Shown: positions 49,573 through 61,300 of the stretch, in pieces
How positions within the stretch are numbered: position 1 is the stretch's first letter
Layout of the letters: each line of letters begins with the position of its first letter
Assembly: GCA_019321725.1 (NCBI GenBank)
Contig: CM033109.1
Location: 5,983,993-6,047,992, forward strand
DNA from: Paulownia fortunei
Lineage: Eukaryota > Streptophyta > Magnoliopsida > Lamiales > Paulowniaceae
Direction of reading: 5' to 3'
Length of the DNA stretch: 64,000 bases
The notes under the pieces: model-generated
The model's database searches: none
Seen by the model: only the letters and a program-made list of their open reading frames with translations
What the model was told of the DNA's origin: nothing
Program-made: the position numbers and the translations under genes

Positions 49573-51346
49573 ATGTTGAAAGGGAGGAAAGTTGCTGGCA
49601 GGGGAGAGACTATGGCCGCACACTATGCTTTTGGCCCACTTGAGGATGACATTATAATAAAGCATAGGCTTCTGACCCGCACGACAACAACGAGAGGTGA
49701 ACCTCCATTGAAGAAACTTCAAAAGAAGTTTACAGCATTTACGATGGAAGTAGAGAAAGAAACTGATAACTATGGTGACTGTGAAAGACTTGCCAAGGCT
49801 TTCTTGCAGGAGCTGAATACTTTTGAAATTCCACTGCTCAAGAGTAAAGCAGTTATAGATGCAAATGTTAGAGAGAAGGAGAACTTCAACGAGTTAAAAG
49901 ACGAGATAAATAGGCAAATTTTACAGGCGCAGGATGATATAGAAGATCTGAAGAAACAGCTGGAAGAGAGCAAAATTGAGAGGCAGCACAAAGAGGAGTG
50001 TGAAGCTATTAGGAAGTTAATTGCTATGCAGCCACCAAGATCAGAAACACAGAAAATCATAACAGAACTTGAAAAAGAGATTGCAATGTTGGAAGCAGAA
50101 AACATTGCTGGCTCAAGAACACTGGACCTCCGGAAAAAGCAATTTGCACTTTTGTTGCATGTGGTGCGTGCTATTATTTATTTGCACAAAACTCATGCTT
50201 TATATCTTTTTCTTTTCTTTTCTTCCATTTAGCTGTACACGCGTATCTTATCTTGTGCTGTGCATAAGATGTATAGTATTTGCATCTTAGTTAGAAGACA
50301 GGTTTCAGAATTGTTTCCATGCATTCACAAAGCATGAAATTCAGTAGACTAAATCAACCCTACCTTTTGTCATTATGAGATAAAATAGAACATACTATTG
50401 CATCTGCAGAAGCCATTGCATTGCATGTGAATTAATGGACTGAACTTCTCCTGCATAAGATAAAACAGAAAATACATACCTCTATTTCTTGAAGCTAGTC
50501 GTGCATAAGTTTTAGCTGTTTGTTTTATTGCTTCTGCCGAAGCCATTGGATTGCACTATGATTAACAGCTTTTACTTTCAACTGTGAACTAGTACATTAA
50601 ATTCCAATGGTGGAATTTGTTTATATCAGGTCAGTATGTGGTCTCTTCCATTTTCAGTTTTATTAAGGTAATAGTAGACTCGTTGAGAGTATGCTAATCG
50701 GGAGGTAATGTTGGTTTTTCATATGGACCTGTTGCCAGAGAACTTGAGAGCCGAGAGGGACTTTTTTCTTTTCTTTCCTTGTTTGTTCTGTGTGAGCAAG
50801 TCCTGAAGTTTGAATACTGTGGTTCAGTTGCATTTCTCCAAAATATACCTGTATAAATGAATAGTTGTCCTTTAGAACTTAATAGGTTTCCTTGGCAGAG
50901 TTTTGGCTGTTTGGTGTTTAAGAAAGGGTTTGAGAATCCCTATATTGGGTCAAGCAATTCATATCCTAACTGAGGTATGGGAACATTCCATGAATCAGTC
51001 AGTACAATCTATGTTGACTGCTTGCGGTACCCTTTTGTGCTCTTTCTATGTCTGTTTTTCATTGCATTATCTCCTATTTATCACTCTTTTCCCTTCAATC
51101 CTGACATTCTCCCGTTCTCTCCAATCTGCTTTATCTTCCCACCTCTTGCAAATACACTTAAATGGAAAAAGAGATGAATTGAACTCTCTATCCTTTTACG
51201 TTGGGTCTTCCCTTTTCTTTTTCCTGTTTACTTTAATTTCATTCAGTGTATGGCTATATCTAGTGTAAGCATCTTCTTATTAAAAAAAATTGTTTTTGGG
51301 ACTGTGTGTTATTGTCTGCAGTAAAAAAAGCTCTTACAATGTCAGA

Positions 51347-51387
<41 letters not shown>

Positions 51388-51782
51388 GGGGATATGTGCA
51401 CTGTGATGGATTATGTTTTTCCTTTCCATAAGCCATCATGAACCCCATATGGCGGAAAAATGGTACGTGTGACAAATGTTTGGAGTGATGTTCTTTGGAT
51501 TATATTGCATACTTTAGCCCTCAAAACTGGTTTCAATTAGCAAATTCAGTTGAATAAGAATGGTACAATACTTTCGTAGTCTTTTGTGTGCATGTGGTGT
51601 TGGTGAGCAATATTCTTTATTTTGCTCAGTTGTCCTGCATTTGGTTACAGGTGGATGAATTACAGAATACCATTGAGGAAGAACAGAGAAGTTTAATGGA
51701 GGAAATGAGAACAGCAATTGATGAGCATAGGACTGGGTTGGAGGATGCTAGTGGTGGTCCTGAAGCTATGGCTCTTGATTAG
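49573..51782 (+). CDS. THO7A: THO complex subunit 7 (THO7)
   Basis: THO7 is a coiled-coil subunit of the nuclear THO/TREX complex, which couples transcription to mRNP assembly and export and, in plants, to small-RNA production (family knowledge). Exons are 49573-50163 and 51651-51782, GT-AG and in phase, giving about 240 residues. The N-terminus reads [20 protein letters not shown], then [20 protein letters not shown] and [16 protein letters not shown], which are close to invariant in plant THO7. A long Glu/Lys/Leu coiled coil follows, with [40 protein letters not shown] and [17 protein letters not shown]. The C-terminus is acidic, ending PEAMALD. The 5' UTR has its own exon. No lesions are seen. 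Confidence 0.95.
51350..51384. repeat. (CT)17 microsatellite in THO7 intron
   Basis: An uninterrupted CT run of 35 bases. It lies in the intron, about 270 bases before the last exon. Confidence 0.95.
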
Positions 51783-54070
51783 ATGGTAAATAGCATCAAC
51801 TGGTAATTGCATAGCTTGCTGCTCTATATTTTTTTTGTTTTGTTTTTGTGTGTGATGTTTGTTTCTGGCGATCTCTGAACATAGCTCTCAAAGGAAATGG
51901 TCTTGTTGCGGCATATTCTGAAAGATGACTTAGTTATTCTGGATGTAGCAATACTTGTCTTGGGGATATTTCTCCTTCATGCACGTATACCAAGTCATGG
52001 ATGTGAGTTTGACTTCTTTCAAGGGATTCATCAAATACTGAATGAGGTTTGGGCTGCATGGCCAAGCCTTGGGTCTAGAGATATTTGTCTCCTTTACTAG
52101 CTCTTCTTTATATAATCAGGAGCCTCTTTTGAGTTTGAGTTTTGATTCTGAAAGGGAACCCTGAGGCATGTGTCTTCAGAAATTTTATCTGTGGTCATGG
52201 GGGATTAAAAAATGTAGTAAAATTATTGATTGTGATGGCCTTAGTTTTGGTGGATTTCAAATTTCGTATCTGTTTCAGTAACATGATTTAAGCAAGCAAG
52301 CAATGTTCTTTTGTCTGAATGGATAATTATAGCACTTCTTGAACGATGTTGTTTGGAATCCTATTGCCCTAGATTCCGGAGGGCTACCGTTAGGATATGT
52401 GGTTTCTTCTAATTGTAGCATGAGTTCTGGAGAAGGCTCATCTGCAACATTAGCCACGGAGTTGGCTTTTCAATGATGTTTGAGGTTTTAGTTAGAACAG
52501 ATACTTTAAGGCAGTATGCTCCATCAACTGGATGCTTGACCTGATTAACTTCGGTGCAGATTTTTTAGCTATTGGAAATTGTTTCTGAATTATATAAGCT
52601 TTTGCAATTTTATTTGATTTCTAATGTTTGGATAGCTTATGAAGGAGCTGGTGTCTGTGTGCCCAATCTTTTTTATGATACTTTCACTTTTGTGGATGCA
52701 GTTAAGAGAACAGGAAACAAACCAAGGGGTAGCTCGTGCAGTATATATATATATTGCTTTTCTGCCTTTTATCCATGTACTTGCCAAGGCTGCAGATTCG
52801 GAAATTTGTTTCATTGAGTTCCTGCAATTCTACTGTTGCTTCACAGCTCTCCTCTGTCATTGTAGTATTATATGTATGTGTAGTTTCATTTATCAAATGA
52901 AGATAACTGTCGATAGCAAATGCACATTTTTTGCATCGATGTGCTGGGGTCTGAAAATCAATTTAATGGATAAAACAAGTGTTCGTCGATGCTCGATTAT
53001 GTTTAACCATATTTTTGAGTAGTGATTATCAATCTATATGTGAGTTCCTTTTTCTTCCCTTTGAAGACTTCACTCTTTGTATGTTTTCTTGGTCGTTTAT
53101 GGCTATGTATTTCTGTTGTTTTTGGCCCTTTTACCTGTAACTTAGCCACGAAACCTATTTGTGGCAGAGACATTTTTTTTTTTACACTTTAGATGTTTTT
53201 TTTTTTTAAAATAAATAAATTTATGACCCGTATGCTCTATTGAGTTGTTTAATTATGTTATGAAATTTTGATTAACATATATCAATTATTTTGAGACTTG
53301 ATTTTCACAAAAATCGAATACAATTCAGCTGGGGAAAAATTAAAAACTAAAATCTTCACCAAGAAAATGTTACGGGCATCTCAAAATTTTGATGTTTCGT
53401 GTCTCTCCAAATAATCAATTTATATGTATCAAAAAATCTCCAAATAATCAATCCTCAAAATATTAATACAAGCTTGAATTATGTATGTGCTAGTTAAATT
53501 TTTCGAAGATACTTATTAATTATGTATTTACTTTTATTATGATTTTGGAGATACTTAGGTGTTACATTGAGATTAATTATGTATTTACTTTTATTATTAA
53601 ATATCTAGTGTGTTTCCCAAAGACAATGCACAGGTGACAATATCACTTATTGATGTACTATATCATGTTATTATCAAGTTCTTAGCACCATTATGACAAT
53701 AAAATTACATTGAAAGAAATAATTAATTAAATACCGACAATTAGATCAAAATATGTCATTTAATATCAAGCGCAAAAAAGCATGATTATAATATTTTTAA
53801 TAATTGACAATATCTAAATTATATGCATCCTGTGCTATAGGATTTTGAGTTTATTCCTAGACATGGATTGTATTTATTTTTTAAAACTACGCATATTTTG
53901 TGTGAATACATATGCGTGTGCACACATTATATAACAATCATAATATTTTTTAAAAAAATACATGTAGAATCATTTTGTTATTGAATATAAAAAATAAATT
54001 TTGAACAAATATTATGAGAAGTAATATAAAGAAGAGCATAACTTATCAAAGGAATAAGGCACTTTACATT

Positions 54071-54105
<35 letters not shown>

Positions 54106-54990
54106 AGATGTGACTGAAATTATTTAGAGTAATAAAAATATATTTTTTTTTTTAAAAATGGCATTAATAGATTGGATTATACAAAAAAAAGTTGCATGCA
54201 TTTCATTTCTAGCTATCTCGTACGCTTTGCACGAGAAGAATTTAATCTTATAAACAATTTATAGCTATAATTCTAAAATTTAATTTCACATTATAGGCTT
54301 GGAAAACAATTTTTATTTTATAACTTCATCACAATGTCATTGTTTTGTTTTTTTTTTTTAATTTCTCTCATATGAATTAGATAACCACAGAATTAGAATA
54401 CAATATTGTTTCTCTCAATGTTATTTTCACATAAATTAGATAGATGACTACATATTTTTTTTTCAATTAGTGCAAGGTATTATTTAAACAAAAAGACATA
54501 AACTAATTCATGTCCCGAGAAAATAAAATTTGTTCATTTCATGATCCACATATTAAATAGAATAAATCAGTGAATGTAATCGTGAAGTACAATATATGAT
54601 TAATATATTATATAAAATATTCCTTAAATGTGATACAGAGTCATAATTATTGCATCCGGAAATATTTTCATTAATTTCCTCAATATTTAACATATATAAT
54701 TCTCATACATAATTTAATTTTACACGACATTAAAAATGCGATAAAAAGAATTTGTTTGTGAAAAATTGATGAACTTCAATAGAGAATAAACATAACATCC
54801 ATCAATAATAGGAAAAAAACATCAATTTGGAGAATCTTAATAGTAATTCATAATATGAAATGCTTATTTATAATGAAATATTTGCAATTTAGATTGTCTT
54901 CAGGGGGTTATAAATAAATAAATAAATCGTGAATTAACTAATAAATCCTGAATTAACTGTTGAAATTAAAAAAAAAAAACATAAATCACC
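51783..54990. other. THO7 3' region and intergenic DNA
   Basis: The 1.3 kb after THO7 (to about 53100) is less AT-rich than what follows. It may hold a long or alternative 3' UTR, but it has no coding frame that can be supported. From 53180 to 54950 the DNA is very AT-rich, with an (AT)n run at 54075-54101. No gene seen. Confidence 0.45.
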
Positions 54991-56270
54991 TGGGGCGTGG
55001 GTGGAGCGCAACGGCGCGCAATTTAGAACAGACCAAAGGTTACTGTAACTTCTGCAAATTCAAGTATCCGATCCTCCTCCATTTCTCCGTTCTGCTGCTC
55101 TCTCTGGAGTCCGCATTTACACCTGAGCGACACTCTCTGGTAACTCAAGCTCGAATTCGGTTTCGGTTTTGTAATTATTTTTTTTCGAATTTCTGGTATT
55201 TTGTCGATTAAATAGTCTTTTTTGCATATATTTATGTGTTTGGTTTTAGAATTATCCGGGGTTTCTCATGTATTGATTCAATTTTGATTATTCTTGTGAT
55301 TTTAAGATGGAATTAATTGTAATAAACAATTTTTTAGCAAATTTTGATGCATTTTTTGGAAATTCAGGACTGTTGATGTTGGATTGCGTTTGAGTACGGG
55401 AAGAGTTTAATCAAATACTTCTTGTTGCTATTATTTACGTGAATTTTGCTACTTTGCATGTTCTTTTAACAGCTTATGTTTTGCTGAATATTTTATAATG
55501 GTTAGCATATAGTATTTTTTATGTATTCTGGTTACATATTTTTGTATTTTAATTCACATGATATTTATTCACTCTTCTAGTTTATATCCATCTTAAAAAA
55601 TATAATTGAAAAAACAGATGTAGGCATGAGTAATGATTTTGTCGAATTACTGAGTCAAATGAATCTTTGCATATATGTATGTGTAGATGGCAACTAGTAG
55701 GACGTGGCTATCTTGAGGTTATTTTCTTTTTATTCTCATTTGACAAATAGTGAGATGAAAAAGAGGAGACTAATTCCTCTCGTTTTGTGTAAAACATGTT
55801 TTGAGGCATGGCCTATATTACAAAGATAATGATTGTCGATTAACCGTACGCAAAGACTCCTTGTGTTTACTTAGTTTCATTCTTCTTCTACTTCTTCTCC
55901 TTTTTCGGAAAATTGTACCTTATCAATCCGATGAACTTTTTCGTAATATGATTACGAGTGAAAACAGATTTTATCTTTACTGCAGATGTTGGCGTAAAAC
56001 TTGGTATTCTCCATGTTAAGGTCACTTTTTATCATTCTGTTTGTGGTGGGTGTGTATCCAGCTGTCTGTTGAGATCTAGATTCAGTTATGCCACTTAAAG
56101 TATTGAGTTACTATTACTGCTCCTAACTTTATCTAGTCCGTCCTCTCGTACTCAGTTTGTGAATGCATTATGACTGTCCATTGTTATAATTAAACTATGA
56201 GCATCTGGATACAGGATGATGCAGGTGTTGGAGACTGAGATATAGTTTTCTGTTCTCAGTAATTTATTTC
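54991..56270 (+). other. RHC1A-like gene 5' UTR exon and intron
   Basis: GC-richer DNA at 54990-55139 (GGGGCGTGGGTGGAGCGC, later CTCCTCCATTTCTCC) ends at a donor (CTCTCTG before GTAACT). The next exon starts at 56215 after GGATACAG and runs 56 bases to the ATG. The intron is about 1.07 kb. The TSS is not fixed. Confidence 0.5.
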
Positions 56271-57194
56271 ATGGGAAGCATGTCAAGTGGCTGGCACACC
56301 CATTGGTGCTATCAGTGCAACGAGCCAGTTCAGCCGCAAGGTCAAGATTCAGTTTGCCCATACTGTGATGGAGGCTTCATTCAAGATCTGCATGAGTTTG
56401 CACCCACTTATTCAGGTGATGCTTCAGGATTTGGACTCGGTGAACCTTCCTATGATCCAAGATTTGGTATTATGGGTGCATTTGCTCCTCTTATGACGCA
56501 GAGAATGGCAGGAAGAGACCCCAATGTCGATGTTAGAACTCGACCAGGCATGCTCCCAGAACGAAGTGTGGGTGTTGGTCCTGGGTCCCCTTGCCCATTG
56601 TTGATATTCCATGGGCATCCTCCTGTCAGTGTACCTGATCAGGATCCATTTGGTTTCTTGAACCATGGGCATCCTCCTGTCAGTGTACCTGATCAGGATC
56701 CATATGGTTTCTTTTTCAATGGTGGCCCTGGGATGGGGCCAAGACAAGCTGATTATCATGATTTCTTTGTGGAGCATGGATTACCTGAAATGATTGAGCA
56801 GCTAAGTATGAATGATAGGCGAGGTCCACCTCCTGCACCTCGTTCTGCTATTGATGCTTTGCCCACCATTAGAATTTCCCGAAGGCATCTTAATACTGAT
56901 GCACACTGCCCAGTGTGTCAGGACAAATTCGAGTTGGGCTCGGAAGCAAGGAAAATGCCGTGTGATCATATTTATCATTCAGATTGCATTGTTCCCTGGC
57001 TGGTTGAACATAACTCATGTCCTGTTTGCCGTTTTGAGCTGCGTCCACATGGTTCTGGAAGTGCTCGTCCTAATCGGAATCGGAGAACTGGGACTCGAAG
57101 CAGCAGTGATGCCAGAAGCAGTAGAAGGGACAATCATTTTCAGGGTCAGGGGTCATGGAATCCTTTCTCATTCTTGTGGCCTTCCAACTCATAA
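56271..57194 (+). CDS. RHC1A: RING-H2 E3 ubiquitin ligase, RHC1A type
   Basis: A single coding exon of 307 residues. The N-terminus has a zinc-ribbon (HWCYQCNEPV, then CPYCDGGF) found in plant RHC1A/RING1-type ligases. A Pro/Gly-rich middle follows, then GPPPAPRSAIDALPTIRIS just before the RING, as is usual in this family. The RING-H2 finger (about residues 215-256) has CPVCQDKFELG, ARKMPCDHIYHSDCIVPWL and SCPVCRFEL, so all eight zinc ligands (C-C-C-H-H-C-C-C) are present. The C-terminus is Arg/Ser-rich. The protein transfers ubiquitin from an E2 to an unknown target. ATG at 56271 gives MGSMSSGWHTHWC; the ATG three codons later is an alternative start. The middle has an in-frame 54-bp duplication. 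A 5' UTR exon lies about 1.1 kb upstream. Confidence 0.92.
   Translation: MGSMSSGWHTHWCYQCNEPVQPQGQDSVCPYCDGGFIQDLHEFAPTYSGDASGFGLGEPSYDPRFGIMGAFAPLMTQRMAGRDPNVDVRTRPGMLPERSVGVGPGSPCPLLIFHGHPPVSVPDQDPFGFLNHGHPPVSVPDQDPYGFFFNGGPGMGPRQADYHDFFVEHGLPEMIEQLSMNDRRGPPPAPRSAIDALPTIRISRRHLNTDAHCPVCQDKFELGSEARKMPCDHIYHSDCIVPWLVEHNSCPVCRFELRPHGSGSARPNRNRRTGTRSSSDARSSRRDNHFQGQGSWNPFSFLWPSNS
56611..56718 (+). repeat. 54-bp in-frame tandem duplication in the RING-H2 gene
   Basis: Units 56611-56664 and 56665-56718 both encode GHPPVSVPDQDP(F/Y)GF. Over the first 45 bases or so they differ at one position, so the duplication is recent relative to the gene. Confidence 0.92.
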
Positions 57195-57800
57195 TCAAAA
57201 TACTCTAATGAGGAGCATAACTAGATGCAATGGCCTTTTGATAATTGAGATTGCATTTATAGGAGCTCTCTCTCTCTCTCTCTCTGTCACACACACACAG
57301 TTACATTGTGTAGTGTGCATAAAAAAGTCTGCGCTCCATTTCTGGCTGTTAATATTAGTAATCCCTTGGTGGAATCCATTGCAGTTAAACTCCCATCAGT
57401 TGTAGCAAAAATAGCACAGGATGCTCCTGAATACTTGTGCCCCCATTCATGTAAATAACATTTTTTCATTGTTTCTGGTCAATGATTCAAGTATCTATTC
57501 AATGTATGTTGTTTGCGTGTTCGACACCTCCGTTGATTGCAGAATACTGCCGAATGGGGGACACACAAAAGGACGGGTTATATGAACACCAAAGTGATTT
57601 TATTTTTATCTTTTTTGTCCCCAGCGGTTGGGAAGTTTTATTAGCTGATCTTATAACCCAGATTCTTACTGCAATTTCATTTGCATAAAGAGAGGAGAAA
57701 GCGAGTTTATGAGCATAGAAGCCATCTGCTGCTATCATTCCTCAACAACATGCAAATACTTAACAGCCTGAGAAGAGTGAGAAGGCAAGCCGGGCGGACA
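57195..57800 (+). other. 3' UTR of the RING-H2 gene, with CT/CA microsatellite
   Basis: Non-coding sequence after the stop. It includes a CT run (57265-57285) next to a CA run (57288-57299). A poly(A) site cannot be fixed. Confidence 0.5.
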
Positions 57801-58378
57801 TCCTTCTCGTTGTCGGATGGCTGCTGGAGATTTTAAAGAAAATCAGCATCTGGGCATCGACACAAACCAAAGATTCATTATATGGTATCGGCCGTAGTCC
57901 ACCAGAAGAATGTAAGCTTAGAATTTGCAGCAATCCATTTTAAGCCCAAGAAACATCCCAACAGTCCTGTATCTTCATACATCTCTTTTTTGCAAAGCTG
58001 CTCTCAAATGATGATACCCCTAACTAATGTGAAACAGAGTTTGCAAACAAAACAGGAGAAACAGTCATAATATTTCAAGGCTTTCATGCTAAAAATGCCA
58101 CACCCTACAATCCAAACACATTTGCTTCCAAATCTCAACCATGACACAAAGGTTTTCTTCCAGTTTCTTGGGCATCTTTTTATCCCATTTCTGACAGTAT
58201 ATTACCAGACATGGATTTCAGGCCAGCCATCAACAGCTTGAGAAACACAAAGAATAAACATACTATGTTGGTACTTTACCATTGTTCTAGAGGCTAGTAT
58301 CATCGACAACATAATAAAATGTCAGTAGAATTTGATATTTTCTTCCAAACCGGTATCTTATAATCTGATTCTCAATGG
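57801..58378 (-). other. Probable 3' UTR of the transporter gene
   Basis: Lies directly after the minus-strand stop codon at 58381-58379. No separate gene is supported. The two convergent genes leave about 1.2 kb between their stop codons. Confidence 0.45.
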
Positions 58379-61300
58379 TTATGCATGCCCAAAATTCTCG
58401 ATTATTTCAGTGAGAATGACAAGCCCTGCGCCTCCAATCACAAGCGAGAGTGTGAATTTTCCTCCAGGAACCAGCAGGGGAACTTTTGGAGACTCGAATG
58501 ATTCTGAATACCTATCTGACCAGGACATTGCAGCAGGAAGAAGTCCAAACAGCACCAACACTATAAAACCATGATAAAAATAGTAACTATCAGTTAGCAC
58601 CTTAAATATCTTACAAATCATAGAGGAAAAGCATGTGGAATCAACTTTATTTAAAGTGACCGAAGTTAACAAGATATAGCTTCATTGGACTATAAATTTC
58701 AGTTGATTGAGAGCTCTGTTTTGAGGAATTAATGATATGTATAATATGTATACACAGAGTTAATAATAGTATATCAGAATCTACCAAAAAGAATCCAGTG
58801 GAATATGGAATAAAATTATACCTCCATATGTCCCAGCAAAATCCAATGCTTTAAAGAATATTTCTGGATCCAGCAAAGATAATATCAACGGTGGAAATAG
58901 AGTAAGTAAATATGGCAGAGGCCTGTTCCGACCGGCCGGGAGTTTTAGCACTGCAGATGATATTTCAGTACAACATCAGAAATCACAAACTATGTTATCA
59001 TTAATCTTGAAACCATGATGTCAACTTACAGAAAGGAAAGCATATTATATGTCAACGGAGAAAGAATGATGAAGTACCTCTGATAGAGTCTACAAAACAC
59101 AACATGAATGAGTGAAAGAGAAGGAAAATACTAAATGAAGCCTCTTCCAAAAAACATAACCCCAAGAACAACTAGAATGAAATACTGAATTCTAATCTTT
59201 ATAGATACTTGAAATCATATGTCACATGTATGACCCTTCATTCACCAAATGGAAAATAATGTACAAGTTACTAGTAGCACACATGACTGTAGACATATGT
59301 AAGGGGTAGTGAAAAATGCATGCATGTGTGCACGATGTGTATATACATACAGTATATATAACACAGGCCGAAATGACTGATATGCTGAAACTGATGGGGT
59401 TTGAAATAAATGGCAATAAAGGATATAATCTGCTTCATATATTGCTCAAAGATGCTGAGTCTTTGAAGGATTTGGTCGCACACCAACAATAGATAAAAAA
59501 AAGTCGCTTCTTGAGACTATGAATTGACAGTGTGACATATATTCAAGTGCTTCATGAAGGAAGCACAGACAATAGTCTGCACATTGCCAAGCACATTCTT
59601 GGAAGAAGATATAGCTTTACAAAACCTAATATACAATCTGCACTGGATACCTGAAGGCACATGCCATAGATGATCTTTCGCTTAGTAAGATAGGCACAAG
59701 TTCAACCGAAAAAATTTGTCAGACATTAAGGCTTTTCAAAAGTATTCTGTAAGACAGTTTCTGGAGAACTTTTAGGGTGTGCTTGATTCAATTTCTCAAG
59801 TATGTATTACTCATAAACATTGACTAAATTAGATTTTAAAACTAATTGGCTTGCTCCAGAAGAAGTGTTCCTTTTTTAACCAATACGTTGCAAAGTAGAT
59901 CTAAGCAAAATCAAGTGTCAGGGCGACTTTAAGCGATCTTATGTGCGAGTAGTGGCTCACATGAAGCCCAATGTTTAGGAAACAAGAAATCCTAGTCCTT
60001 GTAAGACATCACATAACAAGTAGTTATCAACACTGATTATAATCAATTTTTAAATGATCAAAATTTAAATTACAAGTATCTGAAAATGGCAATGATAGTA
60101 TACAGAATGATTGCTTCAGTAAAAGCTTAAGGCCTTTAAAGAGTGAAGGTTATTATCACTTCACTAAAAGCTTAAGCACTTATAGAGTGAAGATTGTTAT
60201 TTATTATGTCTTCAACAAGCTTCCTCACAGGCCGATTCGATTAATTTTTCTCAAAGCCCTTGTACATGCTTTGTCATTATAGGTGGTGGTGAGACTTTCG
60301 GCTGAACAGTTATCTAGGCTGAACAACACAAAAAGACCCATACAACTGAGTTTAGGAATATCAGAAAAAGAAAAAGGAAACGATATACAAGTTTTATTGG
60401 ACTAAAGAAATAATCCACTTACTGCAAAAGAAAAAGTCAGAAAGAAATATCAGAAAAAAAAAAAAACAGACAATGGCATAATGAAAGAGGAAAACATATA
60501 CGTGTTTGATTGATCTGGAGAAATAATCCACTTACAGTCAGCCAGGAAGTCGGAGAGACCTAGAACAAATCCAATGTAAGAGGTGGCAATTGCAAGAACT
60601 GAGAACACATCGACTATTGGCTGCAAACAAAGAAATATCAAGAGAAAAATATATAATTCATAATATGGTGATTTCTAAAGCTCAAACATTTTCAAATCTT
60701 TATAGTCCCTAACTGCAATTCCTAGAAGAAGCAAGGCAATAATCCTGGTTGACTAATCAAAATTAGAAATCATTGTAAAGAATGAGTTACTGACCCCAAC
60801 AACTCCATTCGTTGATCGCAATTGTTGTAGTGGGTCCACAAGCGTATTTGAGCCCATTTCAGGAGTTGTAATGGTCCCAAGAATGACAGCGTTCCAGACA
60901 AGAAATAAAGCAAGTGGAATAGCAGTGCCAAGAACAATTGCAGTCCTGCAGATCAACAGAGTAAAACCTAGATATTATTTACTCGGAAGGGGCAGTGAAT
61001 GGACAGCAACAAAACAATCTAGCAAGGTTTTAGAATTTCCCGAATCAAAAGAATGAATTAAGTTTCTGCAGTCCAAAATACACATGGTTTCACTGTAGTT
61101 GATTTTATTAATCCTTTACAATAAATGAGAAACAAGTGGATTTTGACCCAATATGAGTCCTGATGTGTTATTGAAATCTTCCGAAAGCAGTAAAGAGGTA
61201 ATGCACATGCATGGATTCAAATGTTTAGATTCATGCAACATAAAATAATTTACTTTTTCATCTGCTAATCAAATCTAGCACTGATGCCCCCTTACTCTCT

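Noticed and set aside
52572..53022. Overlapping frames downstream of THO7
   Set aside because: Cys-rich, AT-biased readings with no family resemblance; probably 3' UTR or intergenic DNA.
54960..55211. 83-codon frame before the RING-H2 gene
   Set aside because: Overlaps the probable 5' UTR exon and runs through its splice donor; no conserved motif.
56812..57405. 197-codon frame overlapping the RING-H2 gene
   Set aside because: Out-of-frame shadow of the RING-coding region.
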